Below, in pieces: positions 8,410 through 16,898 of a stretch of 64,000 nt of DNA. The notes below the pieces were generated by a model. It did not search any database, had not been told where the DNA came from, and saw only the letters and a program-made list of their open reading frames with translations. How positions within the stretch are numbered: the first letter of the stretch is position 1; each line of letters begins with the position of its first letter. Source of the stretch: Candidatus Obscuribacterales bacterium. GTDB lineage: Bacteria > Cyanobacteriota > Vampirovibrionia > Obscuribacterales > Obscuribacteraceae. The stretch lies in assembly GCA_019747875.1 (NCBI GenBank), contig JAIEQI010000056.1, forward strand, positions 1-64,000, in the 5' to 3' direction. The position numbers were made by a program, and so were the translations under genes.

Positions 8410-9546
8410 CTAATTCCGTTCTTCGTTTTGTCTGATCAAAACAGGAGCAAGGTGCTCGAAGTACTCACGAAAGGTGCCATCCAGAATAGCCTGCCTGGCT
8501 CTGGATGCTTCTTTTATGAGGTAACGGATATTGTGAATCGCGGCCAATGTAGCTCCGGCATATTCCTTAGCGCGAATTAAGTGGTTCAGGTAGGCTCGGC
8601 TGTGGTGAACACACGCATAGCAATCGCAGTCCTTGTCTATAGGTCCGAGATCTGTTCTGGCTCCACTTGTGCGAACTGATATGCGACCTTTAGAAGTAAA
8701 CACGCTGCCATGCCTTGCCATTTTCGTCGGCGCCACGCAATCGAACATGTCGATACCACATTTGATGGCATATAGAATATCCCAAGGTGTTCCTACGCCC
8801 ATTAGATATCTCGGTTTATGGACCGGCATCAGTTTTGTGGTGAATTCCACAACTCGCTCTATTTCTGCTCGTGCTTCTCCGACTGCCACTCCACCGATTG
8901 CGTAGCCTGGGAGATCGAAGGACGTAACAAGTTCCGCTGACCGGCGCCTCAAATCTTCGTACATGCTGCCTTGAATGATCCCAAAAAGAGCTTGTCGGTC
9001 TTTTCTTACGTGAGTGGCTTCACAAATTTGAAGCCAGCGATGTGTTCTTTCCATTGCCGCTTCTGCTTCGGAATGCGTTGCTGGATTTTTTACGCATTCG
9101 TCAAACGCCATGATAATGTCGGCGCCGATTGCGTTCTGAATTTCCATTGAAATCGCGGGGCTTAGAAAATGCGATTTACCATTCATGTGATCTCTAAAGT
9201 GTACGCCGTCGTCAGCTACGCGGCGGTATTGATCAAGGCTGAATACCTGAAATCCACCAGAGTCTGTGAGTATCGGTAGATCCCACGCCATAAACTTATG
9301 CAAACCACCGGCGCTTGCAATGAATTCGTGTCCTGGGCGCAAGTATAGGTGGTAGGCGTTCGAAAGAATGATTTCTGCACCGCAACCAATCACATCTGTA
9401 AACGTCATTGATCGCAAAGCTGCGTTCGTTGCAACTGGCATGAAAACTGGCGTTTTAATCACCCCGTGGGCTGTGGTCAAGCGACCAGCTCTCGCTCCTG
9501 ACCAGGGGCACACGGCTTCTGTTTCAAATCTAATTGCGCTGGACAA
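8410..9546 (-). CDS. tgt: tRNA-guanine transglycosylase (queuine tRNA-ribosyltransferase)
   Basis: Exchanges guanine-34 of GUN-anticodon tRNAs (Asp, Asn, His, Tyr) for the queuosine precursor preQ1. The 378-residue length matches bacterial Tgt. Motifs seen are DSGGFQVFS (residues 95-103, with the general-acid Asp), IGGVAVGE, the FDCVAPT box with the nucleophilic Asp, and the zinc site CDCYAC followed by His about 25 residues later (IHN). The family is unmistakable. No other queuosine genes lie nearby, so it stands alone here, as is common. The start is the first ATG of the frame (MSSAIRFE). Confidence 0.97.
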   Translation of the reverse strand: MSSAIRFETEAVCPWSGARAGRLTTAHGVIKTPVFMPVATNAALRSMTFTDVIGCGAEIILSNAYHLYLRPGHEFIASAGGLHKFMAWDLPILTDSGGFQVFSLDQYRRVADDGVHFRDHMNGKSHFLSPAISMEIQNAIGADIIMAFDECVKNPATHSEAEAAMERTHRWLQICEATHVRKDRQALFGIIQGSMYEDLRRRSAELVTSFDLPGYAIGGVAVGEARAEIERVVEFTTKLMPVHKPRYLMGVGTPWDILYAIKCGIDMFDCVAPTKMARHGSVFTSKGRISVRTSGARTDLGPIDKDCDCYACVHHSRAYLNHLIRAKEYAGATLAAIHNIRYLIKEASRARQAILDGTFREYFEHLAPVLIRQNEERN

Positions 9547-9791
9547 TGTGTCAACTCTTTGTACTTATTGTTGGCCCAGTCTACACTATCCAGACCAGCT
9601 TGTGCAGCCAATTTCGCTATTTTGTTTTTCTTGCACGCAATTCAAACGTTGCTTGAGCTAACTTTCATTTTGTCCAAATTGCAGTTCGTTTGCTTACTAA
9701 TAGAATCAAATGTTCCAGTCCTACTGAGCATCTCTGTCGTGTCAGATGCGTCTGTAGCGCGTTACTCACCCTACGAAGCGGGGATAGATCC

Positions 9792-11156
9792 ATGCCATTT
9801 GAAGGCGACAATCAACAATCTCAATCAGATAGTCCGGCACAAGTAACGGACAATCAGTCCGAGTCAAATCTTCAAGTCTCAAATCAAGAGTCTTCTGATT
9901 TCAATTCTCAGCAACGCGATGATATCAAAGCAAGTACATCGCAAATGGTGGAGAATGGCACACTTCCTGAGTTGTCGCTCCACAATACAGCCAACAATGG
10001 TAGCATCGGAGTTGAGGGAGGCAATCAATCCTCTGCTCCATCTGAACTCAAAGATGGTATGCAAGATAAATCAGCCGTGCGTGCTGGTGAAGGACCCCAT
10101 CAGGTGGCGGATCGGCTTCTTGGTGAGGACGCTCGGAATTCTGATGTGAAGGCTTTGACAGGCGCACTCCGCGAGCAATACAGAGACGAGACAAACAACA
10201 AAGACTTCATGATGAACAACTTGAAGCAAGGGCGCGAGTTGTTGACAGATAAGAACGTAGATCAAGTTCTTAGTAAAATTGATGATCCAGAACAGAGACA
10301 ACGCATTGCCGCTCAGCTCACAGAAAACCCGAAAAACGATCAATCGGGTGAAGCGGCTGAGAAGCCGGATGCTTCTAATCCGAAAGACCGAAGTAAGGAG
10401 TCCGACTCACCGCAATCTAAAGATGAATCCAAGCCAGATTCGAATGATGGATCCAATCCAAATTCAAAAGATGAATCCAAACCGGATTCAAAGGATGAGC
10501 CTAAGCCAGACTCAAAAGATGAAACAAAACAGGAAGGAAAGGGTGATTCTAAACCCGAATTGAAGGATGAATCCAAGCCGGACGCAAAGGACGGATCTAA
10601 CCCTCAATCGAAAGAAGAAGCTAAGCCAGAAGCAACTGCCGATGAGAAAGCTAAGGAAACAGCTGACGCTGAATCACCGGAAGCAAAGGAAGGCTCAATA
10701 GATCGTTCGCAATTCGATAAGGAGTTGAGTGATCCACATGTAATGGCCGCATTTGCCGGGCGAATGAAATCTGAGGTCGGAAGCCAGGGAGCAGATGCTC
10801 ACGTCGCGTTCGCTGAGGAGGTCATGAATAGAGCTGCAGCTAGGGATCAAACTATTATGGAAGCTCTAAAGGGCAGTTATTACCCCACGCATAACCCAGG
10901 AAGGTCAAGTAACCCAGAATATCACGAGGCTATCACCAAAGCTTGGAAGGAAGGCACGGACACCATTGAAGGCGCTACGGGCAACGCTTCGGGCAGAGTC
11001 GGTTTCGGCGCAGGAAGAGCGCGTCGCAACGCCGAAGGAGAAATGGTTGCGCCGAACCAAACAGTCAACATTGGTGGCGAGAGATTTGGTTACGAGCAAG
11101 TCGATCTCAACCGTGGCTGGATGGATGAATATAAGCGCCTGAAGAGAGGCGACTAA
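9792..11156 (+). CDS. Octapeptide-repeat protein with SleB-like cell-wall hydrolase domain
   Basis: About 454 residues. The N-terminal third is Ser/Gln/Asn-rich and disordered. A Lys/Asp/Ser-rich repeat follows (about 10400-10660) with units close to SKDESKPD and a period of about eight residues. The C-terminal 140 residues form a compact domain: MAAFAGRMKSEVGSQGADAHVAF, EEVMNRAA, a GRSSNPEYHEAI block and IGGERFGYEQ. These line up by pattern with the Hydrolase_2 (SleB/CwlJ) fold, in which the Glu of the AEARGE-like motif (here SEVGSQG) cuts peptidoglycan. There is no signal peptide, so export would need another route. The start at 9792 was chosen over 9690 because the upstream in-frame residues look unlike protein. 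The catalytic assignment is an inference. Confidence 0.72.
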   Translation: MPFEGDNQQSQSDSPAQVTDNQSESNLQVSNQESSDFNSQQRDDIKASTSQMVENGTLPELSLHNTANNGSIGVEGGNQSSAPSELKDGMQDKSAVRAGEGPHQVADRLLGEDARNSDVKALTGALREQYRDETNNKDFMMNNLKQGRELLTDKNVDQVLSKIDDPEQRQRIAAQLTENPKNDQSGEAAEKPDASNPKDRSKESDSPQSKDESKPDSNDGSNPNSKDESKPDSKDEPKPDSKDETKQEGKGDSKPELKDESKPDAKDGSNPQSKEEAKPEATADEKAKETADAESPEAKEGSIDRSQFDKELSDPHVMAAFAGRMKSEVGSQGADAHVAFAEEVMNRAAARDQTIMEALKGSYYPTHNPGRSSNPEYHEAITKAWKEGTDTIEGATGNASGRVGFGAGRARRNAEGEMVAPNQTVNIGGERFGYEQVDLNRGWMDEYKRLKRGD

Positions 11157-11381
11157 GGAAGTTTGTTCGAAAAGAAGGATTTGATAAGCAGCCACCGCGA
11201 CAGTTGTATTGCTGATTTGTATCAATTATTGGGACTTTGTGGCGAATCACCGAAAGAACATTTTTCGATGTTGAAGAAGGCTGCGATGAGTGATTGAACT
11301 TCTTACTGCTGGCAAGCTAATTATCATATTCGGCTGTTCGTTTTTGGGCGGTTTGCTCGCGTTGGAGCGCAGCATGATAAG

Positions 11382-12440
11382 ATGATAGCCACGAAAATGA
11401 AGAAGTCGCGCCGAACCAAATCTAGTACAAAAAAGACACTGGCTGATTACATGGAAGCCTGTGTCGATGTGCTTGATTTCTCTGGTTCGGTTTTGGTTCA
11501 TAGAAAAGAGAAGATCTATCTGAGCGACGGTTTTGGCAAAGCCGACCGCGAAAACAATGCCAGAAATAAGGCTGATACTGTGTTTCGTCTCGCTTCAATA
11601 TCGAAGCAATTCACCGCCATGATGACGATGATGATGGTGGATGAGGGGATGATCAAACTAAATGACAAGATTGGAAAATATCTGAATAAGGTCCCCGAAA
11701 AATGGAAGGGGATTACGATTACGAACCTGCTTACACACACTGCTGGCTTGCCGAATTACACTGAAATTCCTGAGTTCGTCGAGGGGCAGCGAGACCCCAT
11801 AACACCGGGCGAAATATACGAGCGGCTCAAAAAGTTCCCGCTCAAGTTCACTCCAGGCACGGCCGCTGAGTACAACGATTCAGGCTTCACTATCCTTGGC
11901 CACATACTTGAAATGGTCGGAGACAAGCTGTACGGCGATCTGCTGACGGAACATATATTTGAACCGCTTTCCATGCATCGCACCGGCTACGACATTTGGC
12001 AGATGATTATTCCGAACCGGGCTCGAGGCTATGTTCGACCTGACAAAAATACAATAATGAACGCGCCATATATTGATATGAGCCTCCCGCATGCGGCTGG
12101 CGCTCTCTGCTCTACTGTGGAAGACATGTATTTGTGGGATCGAGCTTTGAAGAATAACACGCTCATTCCCAAAAAACTGAGCGAAATCATGTTCAAGCCA
12201 CACCGAGATATTTATGCGTGTGGGTGGATGATTGATGAACAGCTTGGGCTAAAGAGAATACAACACATGGGTGGGATTGACGGCTTCCAAACGGCGATCT
12301 TGCGATTCCCGGAGGCCGACGCGTGCGTGATTGTGCTCAGCAATGTGGAAACGAGCATCTTCTCCTCTTTTGGAATAGCTGAAGCCCTGGCGACTATCCT
12401 CTTCCACGAGGAAGTAGAGTTTCCGCGGGCTAAGAAATGA
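11382..12440 (+). CDS. Serine beta-lactamase-like hydrolase (class C/PBP fold)
   Basis: A 352-residue member of the beta-lactamase/D-alanine carboxypeptidase/esterase superfamily. It shows the SxxK nucleophile motif SISK (residues 72-75), a YxN-type motif in EYNDSGF and an HxG triad motif in HMGGIDG, all in the right order and spacing. A strongly basic N-terminus (MKKSRRTKSSTKK) is not followed by a hydrophobic core, so it appears cytosolic, which is more typical of esterases or D-amino-peptidases than of resistance enzymes. Starts at 11382 and 11397 are both possible. It is a single gene. Substrate unknown. Confidence 0.85.
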   Translation: MIATKMKKSRRTKSSTKKTLADYMEACVDVLDFSGSVLVHRKEKIYLSDGFGKADRENNARNKADTVFRLASISKQFTAMMTMMMVDEGMIKLNDKIGKYLNKVPEKWKGITITNLLTHTAGLPNYTEIPEFVEGQRDPITPGEIYERLKKFPLKFTPGTAAEYNDSGFTILGHILEMVGDKLYGDLLTEHIFEPLSMHRTGYDIWQMIIPNRARGYVRPDKNTIMNAPYIDMSLPHAAGALCSTVEDMYLWDRALKNNTLIPKKLSEIMFKPHRDIYACGWMIDEQLGLKRIQHMGGIDGFQTAILRFPEADACVIVLSNVETSIFSSFGIAEALATILFHEEVEFPRAKK

Positions 12441-12569
12441 GCGCAGAGTGTACCTGAGATACAGCCGGCTCGACTCTTTGTAAGGAAGCGCCACACAATC
12501 GATATGCGGCGCCTCCTAGTCCTATCTATGATGTTCCGTGATGCAACTTAGCGCATCGCGATCTTGAGA

Positions 12570-14267
12570 TCAGTTCAGATTTATTCGAACCGACGAGCGA
12601 GTGAACCGTTTCAATACAAACTCGGGATCGGTGAAGCACGCATTACCAGCTGGATTGCCGCCGGTTACGTGAAAATCGGAGAAGCCTGCATGTTGATTGA
12701 CGTAAATGCCGCCCGTGAGATTGAACGAAACAGGAGTGCCGGCGTAAGCCATTCTCTCCGCTATCATCTTCATTTTGTTCTCATCCGTTGTGTAAGCTCC
12801 GCAGCTGATCGAGCCATGTTCTTGTGCGATTGAGGCTGCCAGTTTGACACTCTCTTCAGTGTTTTCGGTGGCGACGATGAAAACGATTGGTCCAAATAAC
12901 TCTCGCGCGTAAATTTTATGGTCGCTTGCAGGCAGTTCGATAATAACTGGTCCCGCAGTACGTGCCTCTGGGAACTCCGAATTCGGAAGCGGTTTTGTTT
13001 CGAGCAAAACTTTTCCGCCGAGTAGGTTAGCTTCCATCACGCGTTTGTGTGTCATTTCGCTTTGCAGAGCGGCTAACACTGCAGGACCCATTTTTGGATG
13101 ATTGATGATGCCTTCAAAGGCTTCAACGATTGCTTTTTTAACATCCTCAAACGAGATCTTTTCACTGCCAACAGTTATTCCGTCTTTAGGTACAAAAATA
13201 TTCTGCGGAGCCGTGCACATTTGCCCGCTATACAAACAGGCGCTGAATGCCACATTTTGAGCCATTGCCTGCAGGTTTGCGACGCTGTCGATAATTACGC
13301 TATTGACGCCCGCTTTCTCTGTGAACGTGCATTTTCCAGGAAGGTTTTCAATGTAATGACCGAAACTACTGCTGCCTGTGAAATCTATTATTTTCACGTT
13401 CGGATTTTCTGCCAATTCTTTGGTGAGCAACTTTTCGTCAGTGTCCACTGCAAGCAGTGCAAGGTTGGGACTAAAGCCGTTTTCAGCAAGCACCTCTTGT
13501 ATGTGCGCGATAACAAGAGCGATCGGATATACCGCTTTTGGGTGTGGTTTTGAAATAACCGGATTACCTGTGATGAGACTGGCGTAAATGCCGGGTACCG
13601 AGTTCCATGTTGGGAATGTGGCGCAGCCAATTGCGAGACTGACGCCTTTCGGAACGGAGGTGATGTATTTCTCCAATTTCAAGGTCACTTTTCCGGCTGG
13701 CTTTTCCCAAGTGAATTTTGCCGGGAAACGCTTAAGCTCCTGGTAACCGAGAGCGATTGCTTCAAGTGCTCGATCCCCTGCATGAGGGCCACTTGCCTGG
13801 AAGCTCATCATGTAAGACTGACCAGTTGTGTGCATGGTCGCAAACGCTAATTCATAAAAACTAGATTTTAAGCGGTCCAAGCTTTCGACAAGAATACCTG
13901 CACGAGTTTCGGCGTCGGTTTGCTTCCATTCATCCCACGCTGCTTGCGAGCATTTTACATATTCAGCTGCATCGTTAAATACTGGATAGCTGATGCCTAG
14001 CGGCTTAAGAGTATAGGGGCTTTGTTCGCTGCTGACTTGCCAGCGATCGCTGTTTTGTTTCAGTCGGCTGAATTGATTGCCCAGTTGGGCCTCAAACTTC
14101 TGTTTTTGGTCCGCTTCCGCATTCTCTCCATACACCGCCGGTGATGGCATCTCTGGAAATGCTGCGTAATAAATGCGTTGATGAACCGCATTTATGGCGG
14201 TCTCAATTGTGCCGCGGTGCTTTTCAAAAAGTGTAAGGTTTTGTTTGTGTGGGACGAAGATAGTCAT
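12570..14267 (-). CDS. PaaN-type aldehyde dehydrogenase
   Basis: A 565-residue NAD(P)-dependent aldehyde dehydrogenase of the PaaN branch, whose members act in or near phenylacetate catabolism. The catalytic Cys is in YSGQMCTAPQN and the general-base Glu in TEKAGVNS. The nucleotide-binding stretch is recognisable at FTGSSSFGHYI. An N-terminal extension of about 100 residues beyond standard ALDHs fits PaaN. I chose ATG 14267 because AGGAGC stands about ten bases upstream; a further in-frame start at 14291 lacks support. No ring-epoxidase or other paa genes are near, so a general role in aldehyde oxidation is as likely as phenylacetate use. Confidence 0.85.
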   Translation of the reverse strand: MTIFVPHKQNLTLFEKHRGTIETAINAVHQRIYYAAFPEMPSPAVYGENAEADQKQKFEAQLGNQFSRLKQNSDRWQVSSEQSPYTLKPLGISYPVFNDAAEYVKCSQAAWDEWKQTDAETRAGILVESLDRLKSSFYELAFATMHTTGQSYMMSFQASGPHAGDRALEAIALGYQELKRFPAKFTWEKPAGKVTLKLEKYITSVPKGVSLAIGCATFPTWNSVPGIYASLITGNPVISKPHPKAVYPIALVIAHIQEVLAENGFSPNLALLAVDTDEKLLTKELAENPNVKIIDFTGSSSFGHYIENLPGKCTFTEKAGVNSVIIDSVANLQAMAQNVAFSACLYSGQMCTAPQNIFVPKDGITVGSEKISFEDVKKAIVEAFEGIINHPKMGPAVLAALQSEMTHKRVMEANLLGGKVLLETKPLPNSEFPEARTAGPVIIELPASDHKIYARELFGPIVFIVATENTEESVKLAASIAQEHGSISCGAYTTDENKMKMIAERMAYAGTPVSFNLTGGIYVNQHAGFSDFHVTGGNPAGNACFTDPEFVLKRFTRSSVRINLN

Positions 14268-14375
14268 CAGTGAAAGCTCCTTTTGCAGCATTCATTTTAC
14301 TACCAGGGATGCAGGACTCCTCTTGAGAGACCCGAAATGTTATAAAACTTGTGAGCCTTCAAGGTACGAGCTGTC

Positions 14376-14573
14376 CTACCAATCTGTCGAGCGTCTATGG
14401 ATTGAATCTTGTTGCTCCATGTAGCTATTTGGAGGGCGATTGGCTTGGCTGGTGGTATTCGGTAGCAGGCACAGGCAGGTCAAGAGGGTGATCGTGTTGT
14501 AGTAGCATCCGGCGGGAACCAACAGATGCAGGAAGATGGCAAGCTGTAGCTTTCGTGCTCTCGCTGCTGACAT
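14376..14573 (-). CDS. Possible small membrane-anchored or lipoprotein-like peptide
   Basis: A 65-codon frame starting MSAARARKLQLAIF. A basic start is followed by a hydrophobic stretch ending LLVPAGC, which looks like a signal with an imperfect lipobox, then a Cys-rich hydrophobic run and a polar tail. GGAGAG lies about eleven bases upstream. It has no recognised relatives, lies in a gap otherwise without genes, and could be a chance frame. Confidence 0.25.
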   Translation of the reverse strand: MSAARARKLQLAIFLHLLVPAGCYYNTITLLTCLCLLPNTTSQANRPPNSYMEQQDSIHRRSTDW

Positions 14574-14630
14574 CAGGATGTTCTCTCCGCGGAGGGTCGG
14601 AGACAACCACCTTTCGGCAAACTCCAACTT

Positions 14631-14671
14631 AAAAACGCGCCGCAGTCTTAATACATGCGGCGCGTTTTTTT
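14631..14671. terminator. Bidirectional rho-independent terminator
   Basis: A 12-bp perfect stem, AAACGCGCCGCA (14633-14644) and TGCGGCGCGTTT (14656-14667), with an 11-base loop, A-rich on the left and with a T7 run on the right. It fits termination of the minus-strand gene ending at 14730 and can also work on the plus strand. Confidence 0.85.
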
Positions 14672-14729
14672 GAGTTTAGTCATGAGCCAGTTCTGGTTCC
14701 CAGTCTTTGACTAGGGAACTTTCCTGTTT

Positions 14730-15473
14730 CTATTTCTTGCGTGTTTCAAGTTGCTTAATCATGCTACTGCCAGCCTTGCCGGCGTTGAATGTCGTGGTGG
14801 AACCTTTCGCGGTGTATCCCTCAAGGGTCAAATCATTCAGCGGGTATGGATTCTTTTGCGAACTATCTCTGGGAGCCTTCCCCCAACTTCCCATACTACC
14901 GCCATTCTCTCCTTGGGACCAGGTTGTTTTTCCGACAACCTTGCCGTTTTCTACGCGCTCAGTTGATCCATGCGAGAGCGCCATTCTGTCACTCTGTCCG
15001 TGCTCGCCATTTACTGTGAACTCACCATGTGAAGAGCTGCTGCGAGTGCTCGTGCGGACACCGTTGACGACGCGATCTGCGCTTCCGCTGCCGCCGCCGG
15101 CGATGTTCTCCTGAACCGAATATTTCGAGCCGGCTGCTGCTAGTTCTTTATTGATTTCTGCAACGACTTCTTTTGCTTTTCCGTCTTTCATGGCTTTGCT
15201 CAAAGTCATTTCGGTGTCGAAACGCTCGTCACCTTTGCCAAATGTGCCGTTTTTGGCGATGTTCTCTGCGATTTGTTTGGGGCTCGCGTCTGATTTCTCA
15301 ATGGCCTTGCCGCTATTAAAGTCGAGGCTTTTTACGCTGTCTTCGGCTGGTTTCTTTTCGGGTCCTTGGCTTTTGAGAACTTCAGGCTTGCTATCTTCTA
15401 AAAGGCGCGTATCTACTGGATTTTCGTCCTTTATAGCCGGTTTCTCTGAGCGCTCGTTCTGTTCCATTCCCAT
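14730..15473 (-). CDS. Disordered glycine/serine-rich protein of unknown function
   Basis: A 247-residue hydrophilic protein with no signal peptide. The first 75 residues are charged and disordered. A short helical part follows (SPKQIAENIAKNGTFGKGDERF, then TEMTLSKAMKDGKAKEVVAEINKEL), and then a Gly/Ser/Asn-rich tail. The start ATG 15473 follows GAGGTGA by seven bases. The gene ends before a strong terminator at 14631-14671. It resembles in style, though not clearly in sequence, the disordered proteins at 54268 and 55639: an N-terminal helix with a -NGTFGKG- or -EGTF- turn, then low complexity. Function unknown. Confidence 0.72.
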   Translation of the reverse strand: MGMEQNERSEKPAIKDENPVDTRLLEDSKPEVLKSQGPEKKPAEDSVKSLDFNSGKAIEKSDASPKQIAENIAKNGTFGKGDERFDTEMTLSKAMKDGKAKEVVAEINKELAAAGSKYSVQENIAGGGSGSADRVVNGVRTSTRSSSSHGEFTVNGEHGQSDRMALSHGSTERVENGKVVGKTTWSQGENGGSMGSWGKAPRDSSQKNPYPLNDLTLEGYTAKGSTTTFNAGKAGSSMIKQLETRKK

Positions 15474-15479
15474 GATCAA

Positions 15480-15796
15480 TCACCTCGATGTCTTTGGTGA
15501 ATCAATGACTCACCTTCCCCTAATTCAAAGCATAGATTGGATGGGATGATTGGGCAGCGTTGAATTCTGCGGGATTTACGGCATGCATGTGCACAATTGC
15601 ACAGTGGGGCGCATCGGTGGATCCTCATGCTTTATCAATGCGTGCATGCACATGCTTGCACTCGGGTGCCGGAGCCCTGTCCGATCTCAGAGCCACCTGA
15701 ACACAGCCCTGCGCCTCTGCGTCCCCGTGCTGGCAAAAGAATTCCTTATTCAGTTCGCGACTTTGGGATTGGCTCTCCGACACTACATAGATAGCG
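15480..15796. other. 317-bp gap with several TGCA palindromes
   Basis: No gene is visible between the disordered protein and the acyltransferase. It contains GTGCA-CAAT-TGCAC (15589-15602) and the perfect palindrome GTGCATGCAC (15642-15651), set in a run of TGCA-rich sequence (15580-15665), followed by GC-rich sequence without a clear stem. Promoter elements for the minus-strand gene starting at 15473 should be at its left edge but are not obvious. Confidence 0.5.
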
Positions 15797-16714
15797 TTAC
15801 TTCAGGTGTTTTTCCATCTCAGGTGAGAACGAGCTGGTGTTCTCCAGGTAATCGTTCACCTTGTCCATGTTCATTCTGGTAAAGGGCGATGTTCTTATTG
15901 CAAGCAGATCTTTGACCTTCGCTTGCAAATCGTTTTGAATGTCACTGACGATTTCCTCAACCAAACCTTCATCGCCGGCTGACGCTGGCGGATATTTCAG
16001 TTTATAGGGACGCCAAACACAGATCATGATTTTTATTGGCAGGGGCATGACACCGAAGGGAAAAGGTAGCCACGGGAAAAATGGAGTCACTGGAAAATAG
16101 GGTGCTTTGATCAACTTCGCAAGCGGCTTTATGTTCGCAAGTAGAGGATAAATCTCCTCACCACCTATGGTGACAACCGGTATTAGTGGCGAGCCCGTTT
16201 CTATGGCAGCTCTGACGAAACCTGCATGGAAACTTACCAACTTGTACCGGTTCTTGAATAATTTCCCTGTCCCTTTTTCGGCTTCCGGATAGAAATACAC
16301 AAGATCTTGCTTGTGCAACAACTCTGTTGCAGTTTCGTAGTCCGGCGGAATTGAGCCGAATCCGCGCAACATTTTACCTATCAGTGGAGTATCCATCAAA
16401 AACTTCGTCACTAAAAAACGAACTCGCCGCGGCTCCGGATGATTATTGATAATGCCGTCGTAAAGGAGGCAGCCATCAATCGGCAAAACACCCGAGTGAT
16501 TTCCGAAAAGCACCGCGCTTCCGGTCGCTGGGACGCTTTTGAGTCCTGCAATTTGGACGCCGAACCATTTCGTATAAAGTAAGCGGACGAATTTCTCCAC
16601 AAAAGCGTACTTTGTGGGATTAAAGCCATGTTCATCGACGTTGTTTTTGTAACGCTCAAAGAAGCGGGTCCTTGAAGAGCCCTTACTTGCCTCAACTGTC
16701 GCTACCTTTGCCAT
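15797..16714 (-). CDS. PlsC-family acyltransferase
   Basis: A 305-residue lysophospholipid-acyltransferase-like (LPLAT/PlsC) enzyme that would transfer an acyl chain to a lipid hydroxyl at the inner membrane. The catalytic His and Asp are in GNHSGVLPIDG, a variant of the HX4D motif seen in diacylglycerol-type members. The acceptor-binding FPEGTR motif appears as YPEAEKGTGK, and IPVVTIGGEE follows at the expected place. A hydrophobic, Pro-rich segment (PFFPWLPFPFGVMPLP) probably lies in the membrane. It is divergent from an AMP-binding ligase at 16899, so the two may activate and transfer fatty acids together. The start is the first ATG (MAKVATVE). Confidence 0.85.
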   Translation of the reverse strand: MAKVATVEASKGSSRTRFFERYKNNVDEHGFNPTKYAFVEKFVRLLYTKWFGVQIAGLKSVPATGSAVLFGNHSGVLPIDGCLLYDGIINNHPEPRRVRFLVTKFLMDTPLIGKMLRGFGSIPPDYETATELLHKQDLVYFYPEAEKGTGKLFKNRYKLVSFHAGFVRAAIETGSPLIPVVTIGGEEIYPLLANIKPLAKLIKAPYFPVTPFFPWLPFPFGVMPLPIKIMICVWRPYKLKYPPASAGDEGLVEEIVSDIQNDLQAKVKDLLAIRTSPFTRMNMDKVNDYLENTSSFSPEMEKHLK

Positions 16715-16898
16715 TCTATAGTCCGCAAGTCCAGAAACATAAGCCCCATGGGAGACTTTGCTTGCTTCAAATTAGTTCCCACGGGCCGGGCCCATCTAAA
16801 GTCTTGGAACTTAACGACCGATGCCACGTCCACTCCGTGGGCTCTCCCACCGCACGGACCTTATTAGCTAGGTGATCTTTTCGCAGCGAGTGATTCAC

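Noticed and set aside
11382..12440. Antibiotic-resistance beta-lactamase
   Set aside because: The SxxK/YxN/HxG set fits the broad superfamily, but no signal peptide is present and esterase or peptidase members share these motifs.
12570..14267. Phenylacetate degradation operon
   Set aside because: Only the PaaN-like dehydrogenase is present; no other paa gene lies within the window.
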